Source: Chloropicon primus
Taxonomy: Eukaryota; Chlorophyta; Chloropicophyceae; Chloropicales; Chloropicaceae
DNA length: 64,000 bases
Direction: 5' to 3'
Assembly (NCBI GenBank): GCA_023205875.1
Contig: CP060759.1
Span: forward strand, 1,031,501 to 1,095,500
A program made the position numbers and the translations under genes. This document shows positions 1 to 8,488 of the stretch, in pieces. The notes under the pieces were generated by a model that had not been told where the DNA came from, made no database searches, and worked only from the letters and a program-made list of their open reading frames with translations. Position 1 is the first letter of the stretch. The number at the start of each line of letters is the position of its first letter.

Positions 1-93
1 GAGGCAGCCTCCGAGGCGGCGACCAACTCCTGCGGCGACAAGCAAAGACGCCTTGAGAACAACGTGCGAGGGGTCTCCAGCCTGAAAGCGTGA
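1..93 (+). CDS. 3' end of an upstream gene (partial)
   Basis: The first 93 bases form an open plus-strand frame ending in TGA at 91-93, encoding a polar 30-residue tail that ends GVSSLKA. No domain can be recognised in so short a piece. It is interpreted as the C-terminus of a gene running in from the left because PPK1 needs an upstream neighbour and a TGTAA motif follows at about 200. A chance open frame is equally hard to exclude. Confidence 0.3.
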   Translation, partial: EAASEAATNSCGDKQRRLENNVRGVSSLKA

Positions 94-494
94 CCTCGCT
101 TTTCCCGAGGAGAATCGACACGAGCAGCGACAGGAGTTTACTCTCCTCCGCCCTCTCGTTGTAGAGTCAGATTATGTTGTTGTTGTAGCATTAGGTGTAA
201 TGTAAGAACCGTCTTCGTCTTTCTTGTTCCCCCCTTTCCCTTTCCTCATCTATTCAATGAGATCTTGGCCGGCTTCCCCCAGCATCCACGATCCAGGCTT
301 TGGAGGACAGAGACTGAAACGCCTGTTGGCTTCTTCTTCTTCTTTGGTTGTGAAGAACCCAGCAGGGCGGGTACCGCAGTGGCGCGACCGGGCGGCAGGA
401 CGAGGAGGCGGGTCTCATGGACGCCTCGGCTTGGGCTTGACGGGCGCCGCGTCCTTTGCCGGGAGTGGAAGCACGACGAAGGGGAAGAGGCAGG
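94..494 (+). other. intergenic region / PPK1 leader
   Basis: No gene seen. A TGTAA motif near 200, in a T-rich stretch, could be the poly(A) signal of the partial gene ending at 93. From about 260 the sequence is open in the PPK1 frame but has no in-frame ATG before 495, so it is taken as 5' leader. Confidence 0.5.
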
Positions 495-3212
495 ATGGAG
501 GCAAGCGTTTCGAGGATTCGGCTCTCCGCGGGGGCCAGCGTCAGCAACGCGGGGAGTCGGCTCCGGTGCCACGTTGCTCGGCCCTCTCGCCGCCTGGAGG
601 ACCTGGCCTGGGGCAGGCGATTACCCGCGAAGAAAGGTCTCGACACCCCACGCGGGCGCGGGAAGGTCCAGAGGAGCTTGAAGGCTCAGCCCGAGGTGGG
701 GCCCGAGACCAGCACGGCGGTCGAGTTCGGCGCCGTCCACGAGGGGGACGAGTACTTCCTGCTGACCTACCTGAAGCAGAAGGCGGACCAAGCGGAAGAG
801 GGCACGGGGGAGTCCAGCAGCGTGGTGGCCCCCTCGGAGAGCGAGGGCGAGGACGACGCAGGGGAGAGGGACGCAGGGGCTCGGCACCACCTCGACATAC
901 CCTACCAGTGCGACAGCGACGTTGGCGGGCTGACAGTCAAGGAGCTGTGCCGGAGCTCGGCGGTGTACAATCCGGAGATCTCGTGGCTGGCTTTCAACTG
1001 GCGGGTGCTTTCCCAAGCGTGCAGCGAGAGGGTGCCGCTGCTGGAGAAGCTGTTCTTCCTGGGCGTCTCCGCATCGAATTTGGACGAGTTCTTCGCAAAG
1101 CGCGTGGGAGGCTTGAAGAGGCAGCTGGAGGCCAGCAAGGCGGACAAGCTCATGGAGGAGGAGGACCCTCTGATTTGGTCCCCAGACCATCAGCTCAAGC
1201 TCATAGCGGAGAACGTGAAGCAGCTCTCCCACCATCAGTCCCAGATCCTCCACACCCACCTCGAGCCGAGGCTGGCCGAGGAGGGCGTCCACATCACCAA
1301 GCGGTTCGCGGACCTGAGCCCAAACGAAAGGGAGAGGCTCACCAAGTACTTCACTGAGGAGCTCGAGCTGCTCCTGACGCCAATCAAGATGGATCCGGGC
1401 CACCCTTTCCCCTTCCTGCAGTCCCTCAGCATCGGGCTGGGGGTGAGACTGCAAGACTTGGGGGAAGACGCCGCCGCGGAGGGGGTCTCCTACGCCGTGG
1501 TGACCATTCCCTCGACCGTGGACAGGTGGATCAAGGTGGAGACCACCGGAAGCGAGGGTGGGAGCGGCAGGGGGATAGCCTTCCTTCCCGTGGAGCAGCT
1601 CATCATCAGCCACCTGGATCAGCTCTTCGGCGGCTGGAAGATCTTGGACGCCTGGCCTTACAGGGTGACGAGGAACGCCGAGCTGGAGAGGCACGAGGAT
1701 GAGGCCGAGGACCTGCTGGAGATGATCGCGGAGGAAGTCAGGGAAAGGATGTTCGCCCCTTTCGTGAGGCTGGAGGTGTTGCAGGGGACCCCAAACGACC
1801 TGGTCAATCTCCTGACGAACGAGCTGGAGCTCAACGCGGAGAGGGACGTCTACCACATCGAGTCTCTTTTGGATCTGTCGGACCTGAAGTCTCTCAAGAT
1901 TCCCGCGGACTCCCACCTTTCTAAACTCAAGTACCCGAGGTACGCCCCGGTCCCCATGAGCACGAACCCGTCCAGCACCCCGGTGAGTGAGCCGGAGGGG
2001 GCTGCGTCCAACAGGGGGGAGAGCATCTTCGACTCGATCAGCAGGAGCGACATCTTGGTCCACCACCCTTACGAGAGTTTCGAGAGCTCGACCCTCCGGT
2101 TCCTCGAGGAAGCGTCGACGGATCCTGATGTGCTGGCGATCAAGACCACGGTCTACAGGACGTCCAACGACAGCCCGGTGATCGAAGCCCTGCTCGAGGC
2201 AGCCGAGAGGAGGAAGGAGGTGGCCGTCCTGATGGAGCTCAAGGCGAGGTTCGACGAGGCGAGGAACGTGTCGTACGCCCAGGAGCTCGAGGCGGCCGGG
2301 TGCTCGGTGGCCTACGGACTCATCGGCCTCAAGACTCACTGCAAGTGCATGCTCGTGGTGAGGAGGGAGAGGGACTCGGGGGTTGCCCTGAAGACTTACG
2401 TTCACATCGGCACGGGAAACTACAACCCCGTGACCGCTGGCTTGTACTCGGACTTCAGCCTCTTCAGCTGCGACCCCGAGCTGGGCAGGGACGTGATGGA
2501 CGTCTTCAAGCACCTCACGGGCCTGCACAAGCAAGACGCCGTCGGGGGGTACAGGAAGCTCCTCGTGGCCCCAGCTTACATGAGGCAGCAGTTCGTGGAG
2601 ATGATCGAGCGGGAGATCGAGAACGCCAAGGCCGGCAGGCACGCCGCGATACTGGTCAAGGTGAACGGCCTCGATGACAGGGTCCTCGTCAGCAAGCTCT
2701 ACGAAGCGAGCCAGGCCAACGTCAGGGTGGACTGCATCGTTCGGGGCATGTGCAGGCTGAGGCCGGGGGTCGAGGGCGTGAGCGAGAATATCAGGGTGAT
2801 CAGCGTTCTCGGGCGCTTCCTGGAGCACCACCGCGTGGCGGTGTTCCACAACGACGGGGATCCGGCGTACTTCATCGGCTCGGCGGATTGGATGGCTCGC
2901 AACCTGAGCAGGAGGGTCGAGGTCGCCACCCCGATGGAGGACCCTAAGACCAAGGAGACCCTCTGCGACACCCTCTCGAGCTACCTGAGCGATCGTAACG
3001 CTTGGGAGATGATGCCGGATGGCACCTACAGGCAGCCCGCGACCCGGTGCGAGGAGAGCTCCCTCAGCGCCTGCTTCGTTCCCGGTGAGAAGATTCGCGA
3101 GGAGACCAAGCGGATCATGAAGGCAGCCGAGGAGGGAGGAGTTCAAGCCGCCCTCCTGATGGAGTACCATGAGTTTGATCGCTCTCACCAGACAAGACCA
3201 AGACCAAGATGA
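495..3212 (+). CDS. PPK1: polyphosphate kinase PPK1
   Basis: Single-exon, 905-residue PPK1. The family reversibly transfers the gamma phosphate of ATP to inorganic polyphosphate through a phosphohistidine. The N-domain motif NPEISWLAFNWRVL begins near residue 159. The two catalytic-domain histidines are in GLKTHCKC (His615) and GRFLEHHR (His778), matching E. coli His435 and His592; IGTGNYNP and IGSADWMARNLSRRVEV are also intact. It has about 150 residues more than bacterial PPK1 at the N-terminus: the first 50 are Arg/Ser/Ala-rich, like an organelle presequence, followed by an acidic linker. ATG 495 is chosen because the longer reading starts with TTG. PPK1 is mainly bacterial and patchy in protists and algae, so a transferred origin followed by targeting is likely (inference). 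Next gene downstream in the same direction after 397 bp. Confidence 0.95.
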   Translation: MEASVSRIRLSAGASVSNAGSRLRCHVARPSRRLEDLAWGRRLPAKKGLDTPRGRGKVQRSLKAQPEVGPETSTAVEFGAVHEGDEYFLLTYLKQKADQAEEGTGESSSVVAPSESEGEDDAGERDAGARHHLDIPYQCDSDVGGLTVKELCRSSAVYNPEISWLAFNWRVLSQACSERVPLLEKLFFLGVSASNLDEFFAKRVGGLKRQLEASKADKLMEEEDPLIWSPDHQLKLIAENVKQLSHHQSQILHTHLEPRLAEEGVHITKRFADLSPNERERLTKYFTEELELLLTPIKMDPGHPFPFLQSLSIGLGVRLQDLGEDAAAEGVSYAVVTIPSTVDRWIKVETTGSEGGSGRGIAFLPVEQLIISHLDQLFGGWKILDAWPYRVTRNAELERHEDEAEDLLEMIAEEVRERMFAPFVRLEVLQGTPNDLVNLLTNELELNAERDVYHIESLLDLSDLKSLKIPADSHLSKLKYPRYAPVPMSTNPSSTPVSEPEGAASNRGESIFDSISRSDILVHHPYESFESSTLRFLEEASTDPDVLAIKTTVYRTSNDSPVIEALLEAAERRKEVAVLMELKARFDEARNVSYAQELEAAGCSVAYGLIGLKTHCKCMLVVRRERDSGVALKTYVHIGTGNYNPVTAGLYSDFSLFSCDPELGRDVMDVFKHLTGLHKQDAVGGYRKLLVAPAYMRQQFVEMIEREIENAKAGRHAAILVKVNGLDDRVLVSKLYEASQANVRVDCIVRGMCRLRPGVEGVSENIRVISVLGRFLEHHRVAVFHNDGDPAYFIGSADWMARNLSRRVEVATPMEDPKTKETLCDTLSSYLSDRNAWEMMPDGTYRQPATRCEESSLSACFVPGEKIREETKRIMKAAEEGGVQAALLMEYHEFDRSHQTRPRPR

Positions 3213-3609
3213 CAAGACTTCGGGAGAGGAAGGCGGATCCCCGCCCCATTGAGAATCCCGCCCCCCCCCTCGAAGGTTGTGGACGATGACGGCAGTAGCC
3301 TTGCGTGCCTACACGTTTCAAGACTCCAGATTCTGACACAGCCCACCAACCAAGCCTCGCCACCGCCGGGGTGAGCTCCGACACGCCTGCATGAAAGTGT
3401 TTTACACTCGGCGCGGCTCCTCCCTCTTCGGGTAGGGAGGGAGTAGCGCGGACGGTTTCGATTCGCATGGGGGAGGGCCGCACAGATTACAATCGAAGGT
3501 ACTTGATGGGGGTTACCCCTGCGTGATGGTATCGTATTAATCACAATGATGTTACAGCACCCAGACGCAGCGCAGGCCGTAGCTCTGGCGAAGTCCTGCG
3601 GGTGCGTCC
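3213..3609. other. intergenic region with two hairpins
   Basis: No coding gene is supported. A small inverted repeat (AGTGT/ACACT) near 3395-3407 is followed by a larger hairpin at 3411-3450. No tRNA or snRNA signature was found. The stretch serves as the PPK1 3' region and the polymerase leader. Confidence 0.45.
3411..3450 (+). other. GC-rich hairpin
   Basis: The arms CTCCTCCCT and AGGGAGGGAG pair with one bulge, are flanked by self-complementary GCGCG ends, and close an 8-base loop that contains TTCGG. It could be part of a 3' UTR or a small structured RNA; no family is recognised. Confidence 0.4.
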
Positions 3610-6168
3610 ATGAGTGTGAGCGCTGGTGAGAGCGATCCCACGAGGATTCTAAATTTGCTAATAAAAGCGATTTGTGTATGTGTGAGAGAAGCCTCGACAG
3701 ACAGAAGGACGGGGAGGAGCCAAAAGCCCATGCCCATGGAACGCTACAAGCGTCGAGTCCTCCCGCCATCGTCGGAGAAGGTGGAGGAGTGGCTGAAGGA
3801 GGTCCCGCTGTGGCGTAGGAACACTAACTACGCGTGGCACGAGGGCGTGGCCCAGAAGCCGAACGCCAGGGAGGAGCGGGAGCGGGACAGGGGGTCGGTT
3901 CCTGCTCCTGCCTCTCGAGAGGAGGCGAGAGACTGGGAGGATGTGCGGCTCGGCGATCATTTGCGAGAGCTTTGCCAGCACTTCGTGGTGGAAAGGCCCT
4001 CCTCCTCGAGGCCACCAGCTCCTGCGCCCTCGAAAGCGAAGAAGAAGCGGCGGGTCAGCGACGGCGGGATCCAAGTCGTCGACCTCAGCGATCCTGCTGG
4101 ACCTTCTTCTGCGGAGGCCTTCTCGTCCCTGTTCTCGAACTCGCAGGAAGACTTGGTGCTTCCTGCGCACTTCCGCGACTTGAGCTCCCGGAAAAACTTC
4201 GACGAGTTCAAGCAACAGCTGGGGTCTGGTGTCGACTACGTCTTCACGCTGCTGCTCATGGCGAAGGCTTACGGCCGAGGACCACCTTCTGCGAAGTGGC
4301 GGAGCGCTGGGCAGTACTTCACATCCAGCACAGGCCTGGGGAAAGACCAGAAGAAGGTGCTGAAGACAAAGGTCGGCACCTCATTCTCGCAACTTGATCC
4401 AGAGGGGTTTCTGGTGGGGGTTTGCCTCAAGCCTGCGTCGCAGCGCTCCGGCGGGTCGGTCGATTTCCTCCCGATCTGCGAGGCAAAGGCGTGCTCGGCG
4501 AAGGTGAGCGAGGAAGTCTCCGTGGAAGAGCGAGTGAAGCTCTTCGAGAGGTTTCTTCGCAGCCCCAGCCACGGGCACGTTTGCTACGACGTACAGGGAG
4601 TCATCAGGCGGGTCCACACCGCGGGGCCCTCTGGCCTCATCACGCATCCAAAGACGAAGATCTTGGATCTCAAGCTCGTCTCGTGGTTGATCGAGCCTGG
4701 TCTCGTGCACGATGGCGTGATCGAGAGCTACGGACACGGCACTCTAGCGAGGCACTTCGGTATAGAGGAAGCTTGTGGTTGCCCTGTCGGGGGGGATCCA
4801 TTTTCGCTCGTCAGCCACGAGCTGGAGGTGTCAAAGGCCATGGCCGGCGTTCTCTACCGCCAAGTGACGAAGCTCCCGACGGAGCTTGTGACCTTTAACA
4901 TGGGCGTGGAAATGAACGTGGCTTCCGTGTTGGCAAACATGGGAAGCTTCTCCTACGATCTCCGTGAGATCCAACGTCACGAGGGGAAGATAAGGCAGAC
5001 TCTAAATGAGCTGGAGATCGAGGCGAACGCCTTGGCCGGGGAGGAGATAAACGTCCGAAGCCCGTCCGTCCTTGCGCGAATCTTTTATGACGTGATGAGA
5101 GCGCCTCCAATGACGTCAAAGACGTCTCGAAATCAGAACCCAAGGTCAACAGATGAGGCCAGAATGCAGAAACTGGCAAAGCTCAACCATCCAAAGATCT
5201 CGCGGCTGGCTTCTATCGTCCTCGAGTACCGCAAGCAGGCGCAAGTGATATCCAAGTGGATCGAAGCGGACTGGATAAAAAGCAGCGGGTGTTCAGCCCG
5301 CGACAGTTCGAAGGTGTTGCTGCAGAGCCAGTGGAGCCAGACCTCCACCGCCACCGGGCGAATCGCGAGCAGCAATCCGAACCTCCAGGCGGTGACCAAA
5401 TGCGAACTGGTTCGCAATGCGTTCTCACCCTCAGAAGAAGGAAAACTCTTTCTGGCTTTGGACTATTCTCAGATCGAGATACGACTGCTGGCGCACCTCA
5501 GCGGGGATGAAAAGCTGTGCGCACTTCTTGTAGCCGGGGGGGATATCTTTGAAAATCTGGCCCAGAGTAGCTGGCTCAAGGCAGTTCAACAAACCTCGCC
5601 CTCGGAGAAGGCCAGCGCCAGGGATCAGGCTAAGAGGGTGGTGTACAGTATCATCTATGGGACAAGCGCGATGGCTCTGGGCCAGCAGCTTGAGATGCCG
5701 GTTCAGAGGGCCCAGCAGCTGAGGAAAAGCTTCTTGAGTTCCTTCCCTCGGCTCCAAGAGTTTATGAGCCTGGTCGTCAGCGAGGCACGCAGGAACAAAT
5801 ACGTGGAAACTATCTTGAAAAGGAGAAGATACCTCCGCGACATCACCAGCAGCGACAGGCAGGCGAGGGCCGCAGCGGAGAGGAAGGCTGTGAACACCGT
5901 GGTGCAGGGCTCGGCGGCCGACCTCATCAAGGTCGCCATGGTGAGGTGGTCCAGGATGAGAAAGTCCACGCCGGAGGCGAGGAGCACCAAGCTGATGGCG
6001 ATGATCCACGACGAGCTCCTCTTCGAAGTCCCCAAAGAGGCCGTCCACTCCCAGGCGAAGCTTCTTGAGGAGATCATGTGCGGCGTGTTTCCCAACTTGA
6101 AAGTGCCCGTGGTCGTGAACGCCAGCAGCGGGTCGACCTGGGGGAGCTTGAAGCCGCTCCAATTGTAA
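3610..6168 (+). CDS. A-family DNA polymerase, POLN/POLQ type
   Basis: Single-exon protein of 852 residues (812 if ATG 3730 is used). The C-terminal half is an A-family polymerase: motif A LALDYSQIEIRLLAHLS (Asp about 618), the O-helix region RDQAKRVVYSIIYG, VNTVVQGSAADL, and motif C MIHDELLFEVP (Asp801). The wording of these motifs is that of the POLN/POLQ (Mus308) branch rather than plant organellar polymerases or bacterial Pol I. Residues 290-370 look like a degenerate exonuclease fold (DLKLVSWLIEPG). No helicase domain is present and the N-terminus is polar and low in complexity, so it resembles stand-alone Pol nu: translesion or crosslink repair synthesis. The stop lies inside TTGTAATAG, overlapping a putative poly(A) signal, and only 23 bp separate it from the convergent TMEM19 stop. 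Confidence 0.88.
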   Translation: MSVSAGESDPTRILNLLIKAICVCVREASTDRRTGRSQKPMPMERYKRRVLPPSSEKVEEWLKEVPLWRRNTNYAWHEGVAQKPNAREERERDRGSVPAPASREEARDWEDVRLGDHLRELCQHFVVERPSSSRPPAPAPSKAKKKRRVSDGGIQVVDLSDPAGPSSAEAFSSLFSNSQEDLVLPAHFRDLSSRKNFDEFKQQLGSGVDYVFTLLLMAKAYGRGPPSAKWRSAGQYFTSSTGLGKDQKKVLKTKVGTSFSQLDPEGFLVGVCLKPASQRSGGSVDFLPICEAKACSAKVSEEVSVEERVKLFERFLRSPSHGHVCYDVQGVIRRVHTAGPSGLITHPKTKILDLKLVSWLIEPGLVHDGVIESYGHGTLARHFGIEEACGCPVGGDPFSLVSHELEVSKAMAGVLYRQVTKLPTELVTFNMGVEMNVASVLANMGSFSYDLREIQRHEGKIRQTLNELEIEANALAGEEINVRSPSVLARIFYDVMRAPPMTSKTSRNQNPRSTDEARMQKLAKLNHPKISRLASIVLEYRKQAQVISKWIEADWIKSSGCSARDSSKVLLQSQWSQTSTATGRIASSNPNLQAVTKCELVRNAFSPSEEGKLFLALDYSQIEIRLLAHLSGDEKLCALLVAGGDIFENLAQSSWLKAVQQTSPSEKASARDQAKRVVYSIIYGTSAMALGQQLEMPVQRAQQLRKSFLSSFPRLQEFMSLVVSEARRNKYVETILKRRRYLRDITSSDRQARAAAERKAVNTVVQGSAADLIKVAMVRWSRMRKSTPEARSTKLMAMIHDELLFEVPKEAVHSQAKLLEEIMCGVFPNLKVPVVVNASSGSTWGSLKPLQL

Positions 6169-6191
6169 TAGAAGAAGAAAAAAACAACTTG

Positions 6192-7355
6192 TTACACTAC
6201 ACTAAACTTGTTAAAGACTATACCACACAGAAGAGCGGTCACCAGAGCGCTCACAAAATTCACGGCGTCGTTGTTGAGGAAGTGGAGGCCAGAGATGCGG
6301 ACGATGCCTTTCCCTGGCCTGTTTGACACCTTCATGGTCCCCTCCTCCACCCCCGAGAACTGGAGCGTGGCCCCGAGGACCGAATCGACGAGCGAGCCGA
6401 AGAGGCCCGCGAGGGAACACATCCAGATGCTCGCCGGGCTCGCGGAGAGTCCCGGCGACATCGCTGCCGCGATCCAGAACGACAATCCAATGAACGCCCC
6501 ACCCAACACGCTGGCCAAGAGTCCCCAGACGCTCACCCCGCCGTTCGTGCCTCTTCTCACCCGCCTGAGAGTCGTGATCAGGATGGGGTCGCTCGGGGAC
6601 AGCACCCCGATCTCGCTCGACCACGTGTCCCCGCAGCAGCAACTGTAGTACCCGAGGAACGCTCCAACCCAAAAGGCCTGGGGTGCGGCGTGCCGGACGG
6701 CCGCCGTGTAGCAGAAGGCGATCGCGGTGGGCACGCCTCCGTTGGCCAGGACCTGAATCCAATCCCTCTGCCCGTCCTTCTTGAAATCCTTCTCGACCTT
6801 CTCCTTCTCGTCCTGCTTCAGCTTGGTGAGGAAGGACGAGGAGAAGAAGAAGGACATCAGGACAACTCCGAAGGTGAACCAGGAGGAGAACGTGACGAAG
6901 CCCACGACGAGCGCCGAGGCGGAGCCGCTGAGGGACAGGGATCCCTTGGCGTACCCCCTCAGTGCTATGACCCCCGCGAGCGCCAGGGACACCGCGTACC
7001 GCGCCGCGGGCGGCATGACGTCAAAGTAGAACCCCATGAGGACCGCGAGCGTCGCCCCGGCGACAACCTTGGCCGTCTTTCTGACTTTCCTGACCGTCCT
7101 CTTTTTCGCCTCCATGATGTCGACCCTCTCCATGTTCTCGAGCTGTTCCTTCACCCTCTCCACCGAGGTCTCCGCCCGCTGCAGCGTCTCGAGGACCTGG
7201 GCCTCTCCCAGGCTCGCCCCACCCCCCTGCTCCGCGGCCTTGGGGGCCCCCACGCTCGACGACGGCCTCCCTAGCTGGTTGCGAGGACTCGAATGCCTCC
7301 TCGCCTTGACCTTTCCACTCCACTTGCCCGCCTTGGTGCCGAGTGTGGTCGGCAT
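6192..7355 (-). CDS. TMEM19: TMEM19/DUF92 integral membrane protein
   Basis: Single-exon, 387-residue multispanning protein of the TMEM19 (DUF92) family. Diagnostic pieces are QRDWIQVLANGGVPTAIAF, CCGDTWSSEIGVLS, RRGTNGGVSVWGLLASVLGG and GSLVDSVLGATLQ. The plant plastid member VTE6 is a phytyl-phosphate kinase; the cytoplasmic-type members have no settled function. Here the N-terminal 120 residues are basic with a short coiled coil before the first membrane segment, and no clear transit peptide is seen, so the TMEM19 name is preferred to VTE6. ATG 7355 is the first in frame. The stop TAA sits in GTGTAACAAG, again embedded in TGTAA, and faces the polymerase gene tail to tail. Confidence 0.88.
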   Translation of the reverse strand: MPTTLGTKAGKWSGKVKARRHSSPRNQLGRPSSSVGAPKAAEQGGGASLGEAQVLETLQRAETSVERVKEQLENMERVDIMEAKKRTVRKVRKTAKVVAGATLAVLMGFYFDVMPPAARYAVSLALAGVIALRGYAKGSLSLSGSASALVVGFVTFSSWFTFGVVLMSFFFSSSFLTKLKQDEKEKVEKDFKKDGQRDWIQVLANGGVPTAIAFCYTAAVRHAAPQAFWVGAFLGYYSCCCGDTWSSEIGVLSPSDPILITTLRRVRRGTNGGVSVWGLLASVLGGAFIGLSFWIAAAMSPGLSASPASIWMCSLAGLFGSLVDSVLGATLQFSGVEEGTMKVSNRPGKGIVRISGLHFLNNDAVNFVSALVTALLCGIVFNKFSVV

Positions 7356-7642
7356 ATGATCTCGAGGGTCTCCGTCGAGGGAAGCGCTGTGCAGAGGAAG
7401 GGGAAGGGGAAGGGGAAGGGAAGCGCTCGCTCGCTCGCTCGCGCTTCAGCACTTTGCGCTGATCCGTTCGACACGGAACGGAACGGAACGAGGTCGGACG
7501 CGGTACTTGCGCGCCGGATCACCTTGCCTCTCGGCCTCCAGACTCGAGACAGATGGTGAAACGCCCTCGCTTGAGGTGGAGTGTGTTAGTCTGCAATACG
7601 AGAGTATACTCCAGGGGGTGAAGCCTCCTCCTCTAGGGTTTC

Positions 7643-7696
<54 letters not shown>

Positions 7697-8488
7697 TGCG
7701 TGTCTTTGCTTTTTCTTTCTCCTTCGTTCTTTTTTTTTTCTTTTTTCTTTCTCCTTCTTTTGGAGGCCAAGGCCAAGGCAAGGAGGGATGATGGTTTCGT
7801 ATAAGGAAAAACCCTTCCCTCCTTCCCTCCTGAAGACTCCCGCCCTTGGACAAAACCAAGGACCACACGGGGTGAGCTTGGGGCCATCTCTCTCTTCGGC
7901 CGGATTATTCTTTGTTCTTTTTCCCCGGGGCTCGAGGGTCAAGGAAACACTTCACTTCACTTGATTGATTGATGCCAAGGAGAAGACAACGCTCGAGGGT
8001 CTCGAGACTGTCTCTCCAACCAAGGCAGGTCACGTCCAGGTCGCGAAGACTCCTTGGGAACACTCCTTGACGCTACGCGAGGCGGTGGCCAGGGCAAGCA
8101 CCGTCGGGAACAAGGAACGTCGGCAGGGGTAGGGTCGGTCGGTTGCAAAGGGAGAGAGGGACCAAGGCGGTGTCTTGGAGGGGGAGCCGAGGGAGTGTGC
8201 GTTGGGAGTGCGCCTGGGGAGAAAGAGGGCTGTCAAGGGAGAGAGCGAGGGGGGGGAGGGAGGGGAGGGAGGGAGAGATGGACAGGTGGTGTGCCCGAGG
8301 CAGAGGATTTCGTGGGAGAGAAACTCCTTGAGAGTTTGGGTAGAGAAGCGCTGTCCCACCAACGCAGCAAACAAAACCTATGGCTGAAAGAGAGAGGAGC
8401 AACAATACGTGTTAAGACTCCGAGACAAGGTATCGTGGAGTGGTTCCACGCTCTTGTAGTGTGGCTGTTCCACGCCTTCACGAGAATA
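7356..8488. other. divergent promoter region, repeat-rich
   Basis: 1.1 kb between the TMEM19 and kinase starts. It holds GGGAAG and GCTC tandem repeats at about 7396-7440, a (TC)n/(GT)n tract at 7647-7698, a T-rich tract to 7770, and G-rich GGGAGG runs near 8248-8280. The kinase frame is open from about 8054 but has no ATG before 8489. No RNA gene was recognised. Confidence 0.5.
7647..7698. repeat. (TC)n then (GT)n microsatellite
   Basis: About 16 TC dinucleotides run directly into about 9 GT dinucleotides between the divergent TMEM19 and kinase genes. Confidence 0.95.

Noticed and set aside
621-3215. 864-codon open frame on the minus strand over PPK1
   Set aside because: Low-complexity Leu/Arg/Val/His reading opposite a gene with all PPK1 motifs; a shadow produced by GC-rich codon structure.
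8054-8488. 145-codon N-terminal extension of the PKG-like kinase
   Set aside because: It opens with TTG and contains no ATG; MGCLASK at 8489 is a convincing acylated start.
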